Of a stretch of 12,877 bases of DNA, positions 1 to 6,758 are shown one piece after another. Below the pieces are notes generated by a model, which was given only the letters and a program-made list of their open reading frames with translations, did not search any database and was not told the origin of the DNA. Source of the DNA: Syntrophobacteria bacterium (GTDB lineage Bacteria; Desulfobacterota; Syntrophobacteria; JARFUL01); assembly GCA_029289015.1 (NCBI GenBank), contig JARFUL010000335.1:1-12877 (forward strand), in the 5' to 3' direction. Position 1 is the stretch's first letter, and each line of letters starts with the position of its first letter. The translations under genes were made by a program, and so were the position numbers.

Positions 1-41
1 CCTCGGCCCCTATCACCGGCCTCGCGGCCCGATGGTTTATC

Positions 42-72
42 TTGACTAATCCCACCCTCCCCAATTTATACT
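42..72 (+). promoter_or_regulatory. Candidate sigma70-type promoter for the acetyltransferase
   Basis: A TTGACT box (42-47) is followed after 19 bases by TATACT (67-72), a five-of-six match to the -10 consensus. An overlapping alternative, TTTATA (65-70), has the ideal 17-base spacing. The stretch is clearly AT-richer than the surrounding GC-rich DNA. Transcription would start near base 79 and leave a leader of about 30 bases before the ATG at 110. Assigned by motif only. Confidence 0.4.
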
Positions 73-109
73 TTTTTTATATCCCCCAATTCCCCGAGAA
101 GTTCTCCCC

Positions 110-652
110 ATGGAAAACTACAGGAACATCTTGACCCTGAAGACAGGCGACAGGATCGTGCTCCGTCCCCTCAGCAGCAACGACAGGGAAGGGCTCATCG
201 CGATGTTCAGCACCGCGACCAAGGAGGAGACCCTGTTTCTCAAGCACAACGTGCACAACGAGGAGCTCGTCTCCTCCTGGGTTGACGATCTAAACTACGA
301 CAGGGTCTTTCCCCTCCTGGCCACCTCCTTCACCGGGGAGATACTGGGCAACGCGACCCTCCACTTCAGAGAGGGGGTGCTGAGACACACCGCGGAGCTC
401 AGGATCTTCATATCCGGCGACTACAGGGGCAAGGGGCTGGGCTCGGTCATGATAAAAGAGCTTCTTAAGCTCGCGCGGCGAAAAGGGGCCCAGATAGTCG
501 CGGACCAGATGCAGGTGGTCAAGGCCTTCCGCAAGCTGGGCTTCGTCCGGCTCTGCGACGTGGACGGCTACTTCCTCAGGTCGGACGGGGTCTACCAAGA
601 CGTGGTCCTGATGCTTAACTACCTCAAAGAGATCAAGGATTTCGAGTTTTAG
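110..652 (+). CDS. GNAT-family N-acetyltransferase
   Basis: This 180-residue protein has the length of a single-domain GNAT acetyltransferase, which transfers an acetyl group from acetyl-CoA to an amine. The acetyl-CoA pyrophosphate-binding loop is visible as RGKGLG (residues 106-111), preceded by the beta-strand AELRIFISGDY and followed by the helix VMIKELLKLARRKG. The C-terminal FRKLGF (140-145) is the usual GNAT motif B region. The substrate cannot be told; the N-terminal half (RIVLRPLSSND) resembles protein or small-molecule acetyltransferases generally. The Shine-Dalgarno sequence is weak (GAGAAG about 10 bases upstream). The gene stands alone behind its own candidate promoter and has no obvious link to the redox operon. 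Confidence 0.85.
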   Translation: MENYRNILTLKTGDRIVLRPLSSNDREGLIAMFSTATKEETLFLKHNVHNEELVSSWVDDLNYDRVFPLLATSFTGEILGNATLHFREGVLRHTAELRIFISGDYRGKGLGSVMIKELLKLARRKGAQIVADQMQVVKAFRKLGFVRLCDVDGYFLRSDGVYQDVVLMLNYLKEIKDFEF

Positions 653-726
653 CCCCCCGACTTCCCCGGGTCGCGCGCCCCCGCCGCGAGGTAAAATCCC
701 GGGAATAATCACCGCTGACGATTGAA

Positions 727-857
727 GCCTCCGGGTGCGGCTGCGGCTGGCGAGGGCCTGTGCCGGAATAAAGAAAGCTGGCGGAGGCATCTCCATCGGT
801 ACTAAGCCGCAACCCAACTTGTTCCGGGTAAGAGGAGGGCTGAACTTATCAGGAGGC
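727..857 (+). ncRNA. Possible structured RNA (low confidence)
   Basis: Segment 733-742 (GGGTGCGGCT) can pair with 805-815 (AGCCGCAACCC) in ten base pairs with one bulged A. The adjacent GCCTCC (727-732) is complementary both to GGAGGC at 783-788, which would make a pseudoknot with the first helix, and to a second GGAGGC at 852-857, which would make a nested outer helix. Two mutually exclusive partners for one strand resemble a switching leader, but GC-rich DNA produces such pairings by chance. It resembles no RNA family I can name. Strand is assumed from the direction of the downstream gene. Confidence 0.2.
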
Positions 858-948
858 GCCCCTGCCAGCGGATCTTTATAATATTATAACATGTTTTGGT
901 TTTTGTGGTACCCGCAGACCCGCGGCCGCGCTCCCTTGCCGGTGAGAC

Positions 949-968
949 GGGCCGGGAAAGCCCGGCCC
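949..968. repeat. Perfect GC-rich hairpin, 8-bp stem
   Basis: GGGCCGGG (949-956) and CCCGGCCC (961-968) form a perfect 8-bp inverted repeat around the loop AAAG. No T-tract follows on either strand, so it is not a typical intrinsic terminator. It lies roughly 200 bases upstream of the cysteine desulfurase and its role is unknown. Confidence 0.5.
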
Positions 969-1174
969 GGGAAGGAAGGATCGGGGTTTAGCTTCCTCGG
1001 GATAGGTTCTAAAGCTCCATGGATACATATCGGCACAACACGCCCGGCCCTTTACCCTCCCATCCTCCTTTTCCCGCGCCACCCCAGGTGATATTATTCG
1101 GCAGGCCCGGTGCCATGAGATGAGATTCGACGCGCGCGCAGCCCGGCCCTCCCGCGGGCCCAAGGAGATGTTTT

Positions 1175-2380
1175 ATGAAAAAGGTATACCTGGACCACTC
1201 AGCGACCACGCGAATGGACAAAAGGGTCTTCGATGCGATGATGCCCTACTTCAGGGAGAGGTTCGGGAACGCGTCCTCTGTTCATGGTTTCGGGCAGGAC
1301 GCGGCTAAGAGGGTCGAGCGCGCGAGGGGCCAGGTGGCCGGGTTCCTGAAGTGCGACCCGGAGGAGGTGGTGTTCACCTCCGGCGCGACCGAGTCCAACA
1401 ACCTGGTGCTGAGAGGGGTCACCGCCGCGCTCGGGAAAAACGGGCTTGAAGACATGCATGTCATCACCTCCCGGATAGAGCACGACTCCATGCTTGAGCC
1501 GGCCAGCGAGCTCGAAAGAAGGGGGATCGAGGTGACCTACGTGGATGTCCGGCCAAACGGGGTGGTAGACCCTAAGAGCGTGAAGCGGACCATTAGAGAG
1601 ACCACGGTCCTGGTCTCCATAATGTATGTGAACAACGAGGTGGGCTCGATTCAGCCCATAAAAGAGATTGGACACCTTATAAACGAGGAAAACGCGCGCA
1701 GGGCAGGGGGCGCCGGGCGCGGGAGGATATACTTCCACACCGACGCGACCCAGGCGGTGAATTTCCTTGATTGCAACGTTGGCCTGAACCGGGTGGACCT
1801 CCTCAGCCTCTCCGGGCACAAGATATACGGCCCCAAAGGGGTGGGCGCCCTGTACGTCAGGGAAGGGACGGTCCTCGCGGCTCAGCAGCTGGGCGGGCAC
1901 CACGAGAAAAACCGCCGGAGCGGCACCCTGAATGTTCCCGGGATCGTGGGGCTGGGCGCGGCCATCGGGCTCCTGGATCCGGAGACGGTGGAGAAGAACG
2001 TAATACAGATAGCAGCGGTGCGCGATCTTCTGGTGGAGGGCATACTCGGCTCCATCCCGGACGTAACCTTGAACACGGACCGGCAGGTCTCGACCCCCGC
2101 GCACGCGCACTTCTCCTTCGCGGGGGTGGACGGCGAGTCTATCCTCATCGGCCTCGACATGGAGGGCATCGCGGTCTCCACCGGGTCGGCCTGCGCGTCC
2201 ATGAGCGACGAGCCGGCCCCCGCGCTTTTGGCCATGGGCATAGACCCGGCCCTCGCGCGCAACTCCATAAGGTTCACCCTGGGCAAAAACAACACCGAGG
2301 CCGAGATCGTGCGGGTTCTCGAGGTCCTGCCCCCCATCGTAAAACGGCTGCGCGAGATATCCCCGGCCTACAGGACGTGA
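1175..2380 (+). CDS. nifS: Cysteine desulfurase, NifS/IscS type (PLP enzyme)
   Basis: This class-V aminotransferase-fold enzyme converts cysteine to alanine and leaves persulfide sulfur on an active-site cysteine for iron-sulfur cluster assembly. At 401 residues it has the usual family length. Visible features are the N-terminal YLDHSATT (5-12), TSGATESNN (68-76), EHDS with the PLP-stacking His103, HTDATQA with Asp190, the PLP lysine in SGHK (Lys216), RRSGTLN (247-253) and the active-site loop GSACAS with Cys340. The start is supported by AAGGAG (1162-1167) eight bases before the ATG. It converges with the minus-strand gene after only 12 bases, so there is no separate terminator. No IscU, IscR or NifU gene adjoins it. 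The cluster-rich operon downstream would need such an enzyme, but the genes are not co-transcribed. Use as a selenium donor is possible but not indicated. Confidence 0.93.
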   Translation: MKKVYLDHSATTRMDKRVFDAMMPYFRERFGNASSVHGFGQDAAKRVERARGQVAGFLKCDPEEVVFTSGATESNNLVLRGVTAALGKNGLEDMHVITSRIEHDSMLEPASELERRGIEVTYVDVRPNGVVDPKSVKRTIRETTVLVSIMYVNNEVGSIQPIKEIGHLINEENARRAGGAGRGRIYFHTDATQAVNFLDCNVGLNRVDLLSLSGHKIYGPKGVGALYVREGTVLAAQQLGGHHEKNRRSGTLNVPGIVGLGAAIGLLDPETVEKNVIQIAAVRDLLVEGILGSIPDVTLNTDRQVSTPAHAHFSFAGVDGESILIGLDMEGIAVSTGSACASMSDEPAPALLAMGIDPALARNSIRFTLGKNNTEAEIVRVLEVLPPIVKRLREISPAYRT

Positions 2381-2392
2381 TGCGGGCCGGGG

Positions 2393-3310
2393 TCAGGGGC
2401 GCCAGCCCTCCGGGATTTCAAAGCCTATTCCCGAGCTCTTCAAAACCCGGTTGATCTCTAAAATAGAGAGCGGTTTTCGGGCGCGGAACCTGTCGAGCCA
2501 TTCCTCGCCCATCCAGTCGCCGCACAGGACCATGTTTACAAAGAGGTGCGCCCAGTCCACCCTGGACTTTTCGGGCCAAAGGGCCAGGTCGCGCCAGAAC
2601 TGCGCCTTTTTTGGCGGCGAAAGGGAGTTGTAGAAGGGAGAGAGGCTCTCGAAACTCCTCAAAAAATGGGCCCTGTAGTCCTTTCGGGCTATCGCGACCC
2701 GCCACCGGAACACCGCGAAGAGCCGGCGCGCGCTAAGGGGGTCCCTTTTCATTATGTCCAGGCCGATCAGGGTGTAGGTGGTGAGAAACCTCCTGAAACG
2801 AAGCTCCTCATGGCCGTACATCCCCGAGACCTCCGAGGGATGGGGAAGCTCCGGGCTTCGCGCGTGTTTGAGCCCTAGTCTTGCCGCAATACGTTCAACC
2901 ACATTTTGGGCGCGGTCCGGGCTCCGGGTGAAGTAGGAGAGCCTCAGCGCGTAGGACTCTTCCGTAACATTGATGTAGAAGCCCGTTACGCTGCTGTGCC
3001 ACTCCTCGCTTCTCACCAGGGGCTCTATCGCTTTGAGGGAGCTGTAGTAGCCCTCGCACCCGTCTCCCTCCTTCACCTGAAGGTAGAACCTCCCGAAGAG
3101 GTCCGTAGCGCTCAGTCTGCCAAGATCAAAGGGTCCTTTGGCCGCGCTGATGCGGCCGGTGACCCCGGCCGCGCGTTTTGCAGGGCTCGCGGCAGGCTTG
3201 CCGGGGAGGTGCGCGGCCGGCCTGCAGGAAGGCGTGAGAAAAAGGCCCACCAGGAGCGCGGTTAAGGACTTGAGCCTGATAGCTCCACCTAGTTTGAGCC
3301 GGATACCCAT
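2393..3310 (-). CDS. Uncharacterised exported or lipoprotein-like protein
   Basis: I do not recognise this 305-residue protein. Its start has a basic segment (Arg and Lys at 4-14), a hydrophobic stretch (about 16-27, LTALLVGLFLTP) and then Ser-Cys at 28-29. This resembles a signal peptide and could be a lipobox, although Thr rather than Leu stands at -3, so lipidation is uncertain. Residues 30-60 are Pro/Ala/Lys-rich, like a linker. The rest is a mixed, apparently folded domain rich in Trp, Tyr and Arg with no catalytic motif I can name (for example GFYINVTEESYALRLSYFT near 110-128 and RRFLTTYTLIGLDIMKRDP near 173-191). No ribosome binding site precedes the ATG. A TATAAT (3318-3323 on this strand) lies so close to it that transcription may start almost at the start codon, or the true start may be internal. 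Confidence 0.7.
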   Translation of the reverse strand: MGIRLKLGGAIRLKSLTALLVGLFLTPSCRPAAHLPGKPAASPAKRAAGVTGRISAAKGPFDLGRLSATDLFGRFYLQVKEGDGCEGYYSSLKAIEPLVRSEEWHSSVTGFYINVTEESYALRLSYFTRSPDRAQNVVERIAARLGLKHARSPELPHPSEVSGMYGHEELRFRRFLTTYTLIGLDIMKRDPLSARRLFAVFRWRVAIARKDYRAHFLRSFESLSPFYNSLSPPKKAQFWRDLALWPEKSRVDWAHLFVNMVLCGDWMGEEWLDRFRARKPLSILEINRVLKSSGIGFEIPEGWRP

Positions 3311-3317
3311 AGGGGCA

Positions 3318-3323
3318 ATTATA
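3318..3323 (-). promoter_or_regulatory. TATAAT box upstream of the exported-protein gene
   Basis: On the minus strand a perfect TATAAT ends seven bases before the annotated ATG. The position 17 bases upstream reads TTCCCG, a poor -35 box. If it is a real -10 box the transcript would be nearly leaderless. Confidence 0.3.
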
Positions 3324-3464
3324 GGCCAGGGCCTGTTTTACGGGAACCGGATTTCTTCGGTCCCTACAACGACAGAAACCCCCCCTTGTTAGGCGGGGTA
3401 AAGTGACTTTCGCCGTAAAATTATCCTCAAAAGCCCTAATTTCTGATGTATCGGTTTGCTTATC

Positions 3465-3503
3465 TCAGGTAATAAACAACCATTTTTTGCAAGTATCACC
3501 TGA
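3465..3503. promoter_or_regulatory. Operator-like inverted repeat TCAGGTRATA
   Basis: TCAGGTAATA (3465-3474) and TATCACCTGA (3494-3503) are inverted copies matching at nine of ten positions, with centres 29 bases apart, close to three helical turns. They lie about 50-90 bases upstream of the TTGACA box of the kor leader, a position typical of an activator or repressor dimer site. The binding protein is unknown and no regulator gene is in the window. Confidence 0.35.
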
Positions 3504-3532
3504 TTTGCTACGAAACCCTCGATAAAAAATGG
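3480..3532. repeat. Perfect 9-bp inverted repeat, 35-base spacer
   Basis: CCATTTTTT (3480-3488) and AAAAAATGG (3524-3532) are perfect inverted copies. The arms are A/T runs, so they could act as bent or UP-element-like DNA near the kor promoter instead of as an RNA hairpin. The left arm lies between the two halves of the TCAGGTRATA repeat. Confidence 0.4.
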
Positions 3533-3551
3533 GGGGTTTTGCAATTATGAC

Positions 3552-3580
3552 TTGACAAAACAGTGAAATGCGGCTCAAGT
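3552..3580 (+). promoter_or_regulatory. Candidate promoter for the kor-hdr operon
   Basis: A perfect TTGACA (3552-3557) is followed after 17 bases by TCAAGT (3575-3580), a weak three-of-six match to TATAAT. A transcript from here would begin near base 3587 and have a leader of about 170 bases before korD, containing a terminator-like hairpin. The strong -35 with a poor -10 would fit a promoter needing an activator, which is inference. Confidence 0.35.
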
Positions 3581-3613
3581 AGTAGCGTTTGGGATCTCTC
3601 CGTCTTCTTCAGG

Positions 3614-3655
3614 CAACAAGGCGCAGGGTCGAGAGGTCCCAACCTTGTTGTTTTT
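3614..3655 (+). terminator. Terminator-like hairpin in the kor leader, possible attenuator
   Basis: CAACAAGG (3614-3621) pairs with CCTTGTTG (3643-3650) in eight base pairs, with a possible inner GGG/CCC helix. Five Ts follow directly (3651-3655). This is the architecture of an intrinsic terminator on the plus strand. It lies downstream of the TTGACA box and upstream of korD, so it would either end a short RNA of about 70 bases or act as an attenuator. No gene upstream on this strand needs it as its own terminator. Confidence 0.5.
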
Positions 3656-3760
3656 CTCAGATGGGGAGGAGCGCATAGGTTGCGGGATGTTTTTTGGGTC
3701 TTCTTTAGCGGGGATGTAACTGCCAAAGACCACAATGCCGGGTGATTAGAGGGTAGAGAG

Positions 3761-4048
3761 ATGGAGGGTGTAAAGTTCTGGCGCAAGCCCCTGGACTGGG
3801 AAATGATCCAGGTCACGCGGGGCCGGGTCCATATCTTCGAAGACCGGTGCAAGGGATGCGGGTACTGCATCGCATACTGTCCCAGGGATGTGCTCTCCTT
3901 CACCGATCGTTTCAACCGGAAGGGATACCACGTCCCCTCCGCGCTCAAAGAAGAAGAGTGCGTCAACTGCCACTTCTGCGAGATCATATGTCCGGATTTC
4001 GCGATTTATTCCGAAGAGATCCCCCAGCCCAAGGAGATTGAGCTGTGA
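3761..4048 (+). CDS. korD: 2-oxoacid:ferredoxin oxidoreductase, ferredoxin (delta) subunit
   Basis: This 95-residue 2x[4Fe-4S] ferredoxin-like subunit has two clean cluster motifs: Cys30, 33, 36 and 40 (CKGCGYCIAYCP), and Cys67, 70, 73 and 77 (CVNCHFCEIICP). Between the repeats, the segment RFNRKGYHVP is typical of the KorD/OorD subunit of 2-oxoglutarate:ferredoxin oxidoreductase. It would carry electrons from the TPP-site cluster in KorB to external ferredoxin or to the partner complex. An AGAGGG (3748-3753) precedes the ATG by seven bases. Its stop codon overlaps the korA start by four bases, so it is translationally coupled as the first gene of the operon. Confidence 0.88.
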   Translation: MEGVKFWRKPLDWEMIQVTRGRVHIFEDRCKGCGYCIAYCPRDVLSFTDRFNRKGYHVPSALKEEECVNCHFCEIICPDFAIYSEEIPQPKEIEL

Positions 4049-5202
4049 AAGCAAAGGCTGTTTTGACGGGAGAGCACTTTATGAACGGCGACGTGGCCTG
4101 CGCGGAAGGGGCCATCGCGGCGGGGTGCCGCTTCTTTGCGGGATATCCCATCACTCCCGCCACGGAGGTCGCGGAGCACATGGCCGTGCGGCTGCCCTAC
4201 CTGGGCGGCATGCACATCCAGATGGAGGACGAGATCGCGTCCATGGCCGCGATTCTGGGGGCCTCCTGGGCCGGTCAGAAGGCCATGACCTCCACCTCGG
4301 GGCCGGGGTTCAGCCTCATGATGGAGAACCTGGGGCTGGGGATCGTCACCGAGACCCCCTGCGTGGTGGTAAACGTGCAGCGTGCGGGCCCGTCCACGGG
4401 CCTGCCCACCCTGGTGGCCCAGGGCGACATGATGCAGGCGCGCTGGGGCTCCCACGGGCACTACGAGATCATCGCGCTCGTGCCGTCCTCTCCCCAGGAG
4501 GCCTTCGACTACACCATACGGGCCTTCAACCTGAGCGAGAAATACCGCGTGCCCGTGCTGCTCATGACAGATGAGGTGGTGGGGCACATGATGGAAAAGG
4601 TGACGATCCCTCCCAAGAGCGCGATCCGCCTGGTCTCGCGGCGAAAGCCCAGGGGGGCCAAGGCCCGCCACCAGCCCTTCAGCGCGGACGCGTCCCACAT
4701 CCCCCCCATGGCCACCGCGGGGGACGGCTACTTTATGCACATCACCGGCCTCACCCACGACAGCCGCGGCTACCCAGGGATGGACGCGCCCACCCAGAAA
4801 GAGATGGTGGAGCGTTTGGTGGCAAAGATCCGGACCCACGCGGAGGAGATCATGGATGTTGAGGAGTACCTGCTTGAGGACGCGCGGGTGGTTCTGGTCT
4901 CCTACGGGGTCTCGGTGCGGTCCAGCCTGAAGGCCATGTTCGAGGCCCGGGACCGGGGAATGAAGGTGGGTCTTTTGAAGCTCAACACGGTGTGGCCCTT
5001 TCCCGAGCGCCGGGTGAGGGAGCTGGCCACAACCATGGACGCGCTCATTACCGTGGAGATCAACCTCGGCCAGATCGCGCTGGAGGTGGAGCGGAGCGCG
5101 GCGGGCCGCGCGGCCACGGACCTCGTGGGGCATGCGGGGGGCACCATCATTGAACCCGGGGCCATACTTGAGGCCATTGAAGCACGATGTTTGAACGTTT
5201 GA
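4045..5202 (+). CDS. korA: 2-oxoacid:ferredoxin oxidoreductase, alpha subunit
   Basis: This is the alpha subunit of the cytoplasmic enzyme that oxidatively decarboxylates a 2-oxoacid, most likely 2-oxoglutarate, to the acyl-CoA while reducing ferredoxin, or runs in reverse for carbon fixation. Its 385 residues match KorA. Visible features are GNAT-unrelated GDVACAEGAIAAGC near the start, the substrate-binding FAGYPITPATEV (31-42), EDEIASMAA (61-69), TSTSGPGFSLMMENLG (82-97) and NVQRAGPSTGLPT (110-122). Domain II follows with VSYGVSVRSS, and the protein ends with the LKLNTVWPFPE segment and VEINLGQIALEVER. It begins with GTG overlapping the korD stop. The split into four short subunits favours a KorDABC rather than a one-chain pyruvate enzyme, but exact 2-oxoacid specificity cannot be read from sequence alone. 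Confidence 0.92.
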   Translation: MKAKAVLTGEHFMNGDVACAEGAIAAGCRFFAGYPITPATEVAEHMAVRLPYLGGMHIQMEDEIASMAAILGASWAGQKAMTSTSGPGFSLMMENLGLGIVTETPCVVVNVQRAGPSTGLPTLVAQGDMMQARWGSHGHYEIIALVPSSPQEAFDYTIRAFNLSEKYRVPVLLMTDEVVGHMMEKVTIPPKSAIRLVSRRKPRGAKARHQPFSADASHIPPMATAGDGYFMHITGLTHDSRGYPGMDAPTQKEMVERLVAKIRTHAEEIMDVEEYLLEDARVVLVSYGVSVRSSLKAMFEARDRGMKVGLLKLNTVWPFPERRVRELATTMDALITVEINLGQIALEVERSAAGRAATDLVGHAGGTIIEPGAILEAIEARCLNV

Positions 5203-5267
5203 GACAAGATTGCGGGCGGTTTCAGCCGCGTGCCGGCCGGCTGCCAGGCGCATGAAAAGGTGAGAGA

Positions 5268-6128
5268 ATGGGCAAGAAGAGAGGAAAGATGAAATCCGTC
5301 CATCCCTACGACGAGCTTTTGCGGACGGACCGTATTCCCCACATATGGTGCCCGGGCTGCGGCATCGGGACCGCGTTCTCCTCCATGCTGGCCGCGATCA
5401 AGGAGAGTGCGCTGCCCCTGGAGGATTTTGCCGTGGTCTCCGGAATCGGCTGTACGGGACGGGTCGCGGGCTACTTGAAGCTGGACTCCTTTCACACCAC
5501 CCACGGCCGAGCGCTGCCCTTTGCCACGGGCCTCAAGCTGGGCAACCCCCGGCTCAACGTCGTGACCTTCAGCGGGGACGGCGACCTCTTCGCGATCGGC
5601 GGCAACCACTTCATCCACGCGGCACGGCGCAACATCGACCTCGCGGTCTTCTGCGTCAACAACTTCAACTACGGCATGACCGGCGGGCAGGTGGCGCCCA
5701 CCACCCCCTACGGGGCAAAGACCGCGACAACCCCGATGGGCAATGACGAATGGCCCTTCAACCTGCCGCTATTGGCCTATGCCGTGGGCGCGGTCTACGT
5801 CGCGCGCTGGACAACGCTTCACGTCAGGCGGCTCACCGACGCGATCCGGGAGGTCTTCGACAGGCGCGGCTTCAGGTTCATCGAGATTCTCGCTCCCTGT
5901 CCCACGGCCTACGGGCGGCGCAACAGGATGAAGGCGCCGCTGGATGTGCTGAAGTATTTCGAGGCCAGGGTCCGTGTTCGCCACGACGCGGACCCCGCAG
6001 AAGCACAGATCGACCTGGAAAGCCCCATTGTGGTGGGCAAGTTCGTGGACAGGAAGCGCCCCACGTTCCTCGATTTGTGGTCCAAGCGTTACGCGCCGGA
6101 TGAAGACGAGGAGGTCCACGTCGCGTAG
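5268..6128 (+). CDS. korB: 2-oxoacid:ferredoxin oxidoreductase, beta (TPP-binding) subunit
   Basis: This is the thiamine diphosphate and [4Fe-4S] subunit of the Kor enzyme, 286 residues. WCPGCG (27-32) and the TPP/Mg motif starting GDGD (103-106) and continuing to VNNFNYGMTGGQ (130-141) are intact. Cys28, Cys31, Cys62 and Cys211 have nearly the same spacing as the four proximal-cluster ligands described for archaeal 2-oxoacid:ferredoxin oxidoreductases. CPTAYGRRN (211-219) is the usual family signature. AAGG (5257-5260) supports the ATG at 5268. A second ATG at 5289, preceded by GAGGAAAG, is an alternative start that would remove seven lysine/arginine-rich residues. It is 65 bases downstream of korA and 21 upstream of korC. 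Confidence 0.93.
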   Translation: MGKKRGKMKSVHPYDELLRTDRIPHIWCPGCGIGTAFSSMLAAIKESALPLEDFAVVSGIGCTGRVAGYLKLDSFHTTHGRALPFATGLKLGNPRLNVVTFSGDGDLFAIGGNHFIHAARRNIDLAVFCVNNFNYGMTGGQVAPTTPYGAKTATTPMGNDEWPFNLPLLAYAVGAVYVARWTTLHVRRLTDAIREVFDRRGFRFIEILAPCPTAYGRRNRMKAPLDVLKYFEARVRVRHDADPAEAQIDLESPIVVGKFVDRKRPTFLDLWSKRYAPDEDEEVHVA

Positions 6129-6149
6129 AGCGGGTGCAGAGGAGAGGTA

Positions 6150-6758
6150 ATGAGTGACGCGCATAAAGAGATCATCTTTACCGGTTTCGGCGGGCAGGGA
6201 ATAGTTCTGGCCGGGCGGATCGTGGGGGAGGCGGCCTGCCTCCACGACCACCGCCACAGCACCCTGACCCAGTCCTACGGGCCTGAGGCCCGGGGCGGGG
6301 CATGCAGCGCGCAGGTGGTGATCGCGGAGAGCGAGATCTATTACCCCTATATCCAGAGCCCGCACATCCTGGTCTGCATGTCCCAGGGCGGCTACGAGCT
6401 CTACGCGGGGAGGCTTGAGCCCGGGGGCACGCTGATAATCGACGAAGACCTGGTGCGCGCGGACAGCCGCGCCCAGCGGGTGAACAGCCTGTCCATCCCC
6501 GCCACCCGCATGGCGGAGGAGCTGGGCCACAGGATGATGGCCAATATAGTGATGATCGGCTTCCTCACCGCGACCACCGGCGCGATCTCCCCGGAAGGGG
6601 CAAAAAAGGCGGTCGCGGGCTCCGTGCCCCGGGGCACCGAGGAGAAGAACCTCGGGGCGTTCAAGAAGGGATATGAATACGGCCTCGCCATTCTCAAGGC
6701 ACGCGCCAAGAAATTGAAGCGAGAGGAAAACAGACGTGAAGGAAAAGACGCGGGTTAG
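6150..6758 (+). CDS. korC: 2-oxoacid:ferredoxin oxidoreductase, gamma subunit
   Basis: This 202-residue subunit belongs to the pyruvate/ketoisovalerate oxidoreductase catalytic-domain (gamma) family. It shows the N-terminal GFGGQGI (12-18), QSYGPEARGGACSAQV (41-56) and the LEPGGTLIIDEDLV segment, all diagnostic of KorC/OorC. In the complex it packs against KorA and KorB and helps bind CoA. GGAGAGG upstream of the ATG is a good ribosome binding site. The C-terminal tail is basic and Glu/Lys-rich and overlaps the next gene by 23 bases, so translation of the GltD/HdrA fusion is probably coupled to this gene. This coupling is the strongest physical hint that Kor and the Hdr-like proteins work together. 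Confidence 0.92.
   Translation: MSDAHKEIIFTGFGGQGIVLAGRIVGEAACLHDHRHSTLTQSYGPEARGGACSAQVVIAESEIYYPYIQSPHILVCMSQGGYELYAGRLEPGGTLIIDEDLVRADSRAQRVNSLSIPATRMAEELGHRMMANIVMIGFLTATTGAISPEGAKKAVAGSVPRGTEEKNLGAFKKGYEYGLAILKARAKKLKREENRREGKDAG

Larger units (their letters stand above)
653..1174. other. Intergenic region with inverted repeats, no gene seen
   Basis: No credible gene was found here on either strand; the open frames present are short, lack ribosome binding sites and look like GC-rich shadows. The first 200 bases contain long-range complementary segments described separately as a possible structured RNA. A perfect TATAAT (877-882) sits in an isolated AT-rich patch (875-905), without a convincing -35 box on either strand. 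A GC-rich perfect hairpin lies at 949-968. The last bases carry the ribosome binding site of the cysteine desulfurase. No match to a tRNA or to a riboswitch core known to me could be made by eye. Confidence 0.6.
3311..3760. other. Divergent control region between minus-strand gene and kor operon
   Basis: This 450-base gap separates divergently transcribed genes and is clearly AT-richer than its flanks. From left to right it holds a TATAAT on the minus strand (3318-3323), an imperfect C-rich/G-rich hairpin (3378-3399, one mismatch, no T-tract for the plus strand), an operator-like inverted repeat (3465-3503), a perfect 9-bp inverted repeat (3480-3532), a TTGACA box (3552-3557) and a terminator-like hairpin with T-tract (3614-3655). 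No open frame looks like a gene. Confidence 0.6.

Noticed and set aside
653..1174. tRNA-Sec, TPP, cobalamin or c-di-GMP riboswitch in the intergenic region
   Set aside because: I looked for the conserved cores of these RNAs and for a UCA anticodon arm and found none. Only unspecific GC-rich pairing is seen.
1199..2110. Minus-strand open frame opposite the cysteine desulfurase
   Set aside because: It is antisense to all catalytic motifs of the NifS-type gene, and its low-complexity translation has no family features.
3378..3399. C-rich/G-rich hairpin as a terminator
   Set aside because: The stem has a C-C mismatch and on the plus strand is followed by AAAGTGAC, not a T-tract. On the minus strand it would lie upstream of its gene. 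It may simply be a chance pairing of a C run.
3508..3987. Minus-strand open frame across the kor leader and korD
   Set aside because: It has a low-complexity Ser/Thr/Pro-rich translation, crosses the terminator-like hairpin and is antisense to korD. No ribosome binding site or family feature was seen.
4006..5253. Long minus-strand open frame opposite korA
   Set aside because: It is fully antisense to a well-conserved gene, its translation is His/Gly/Arg-rich without any motif, and long antisense frames are expected in GC-rich coding DNA.
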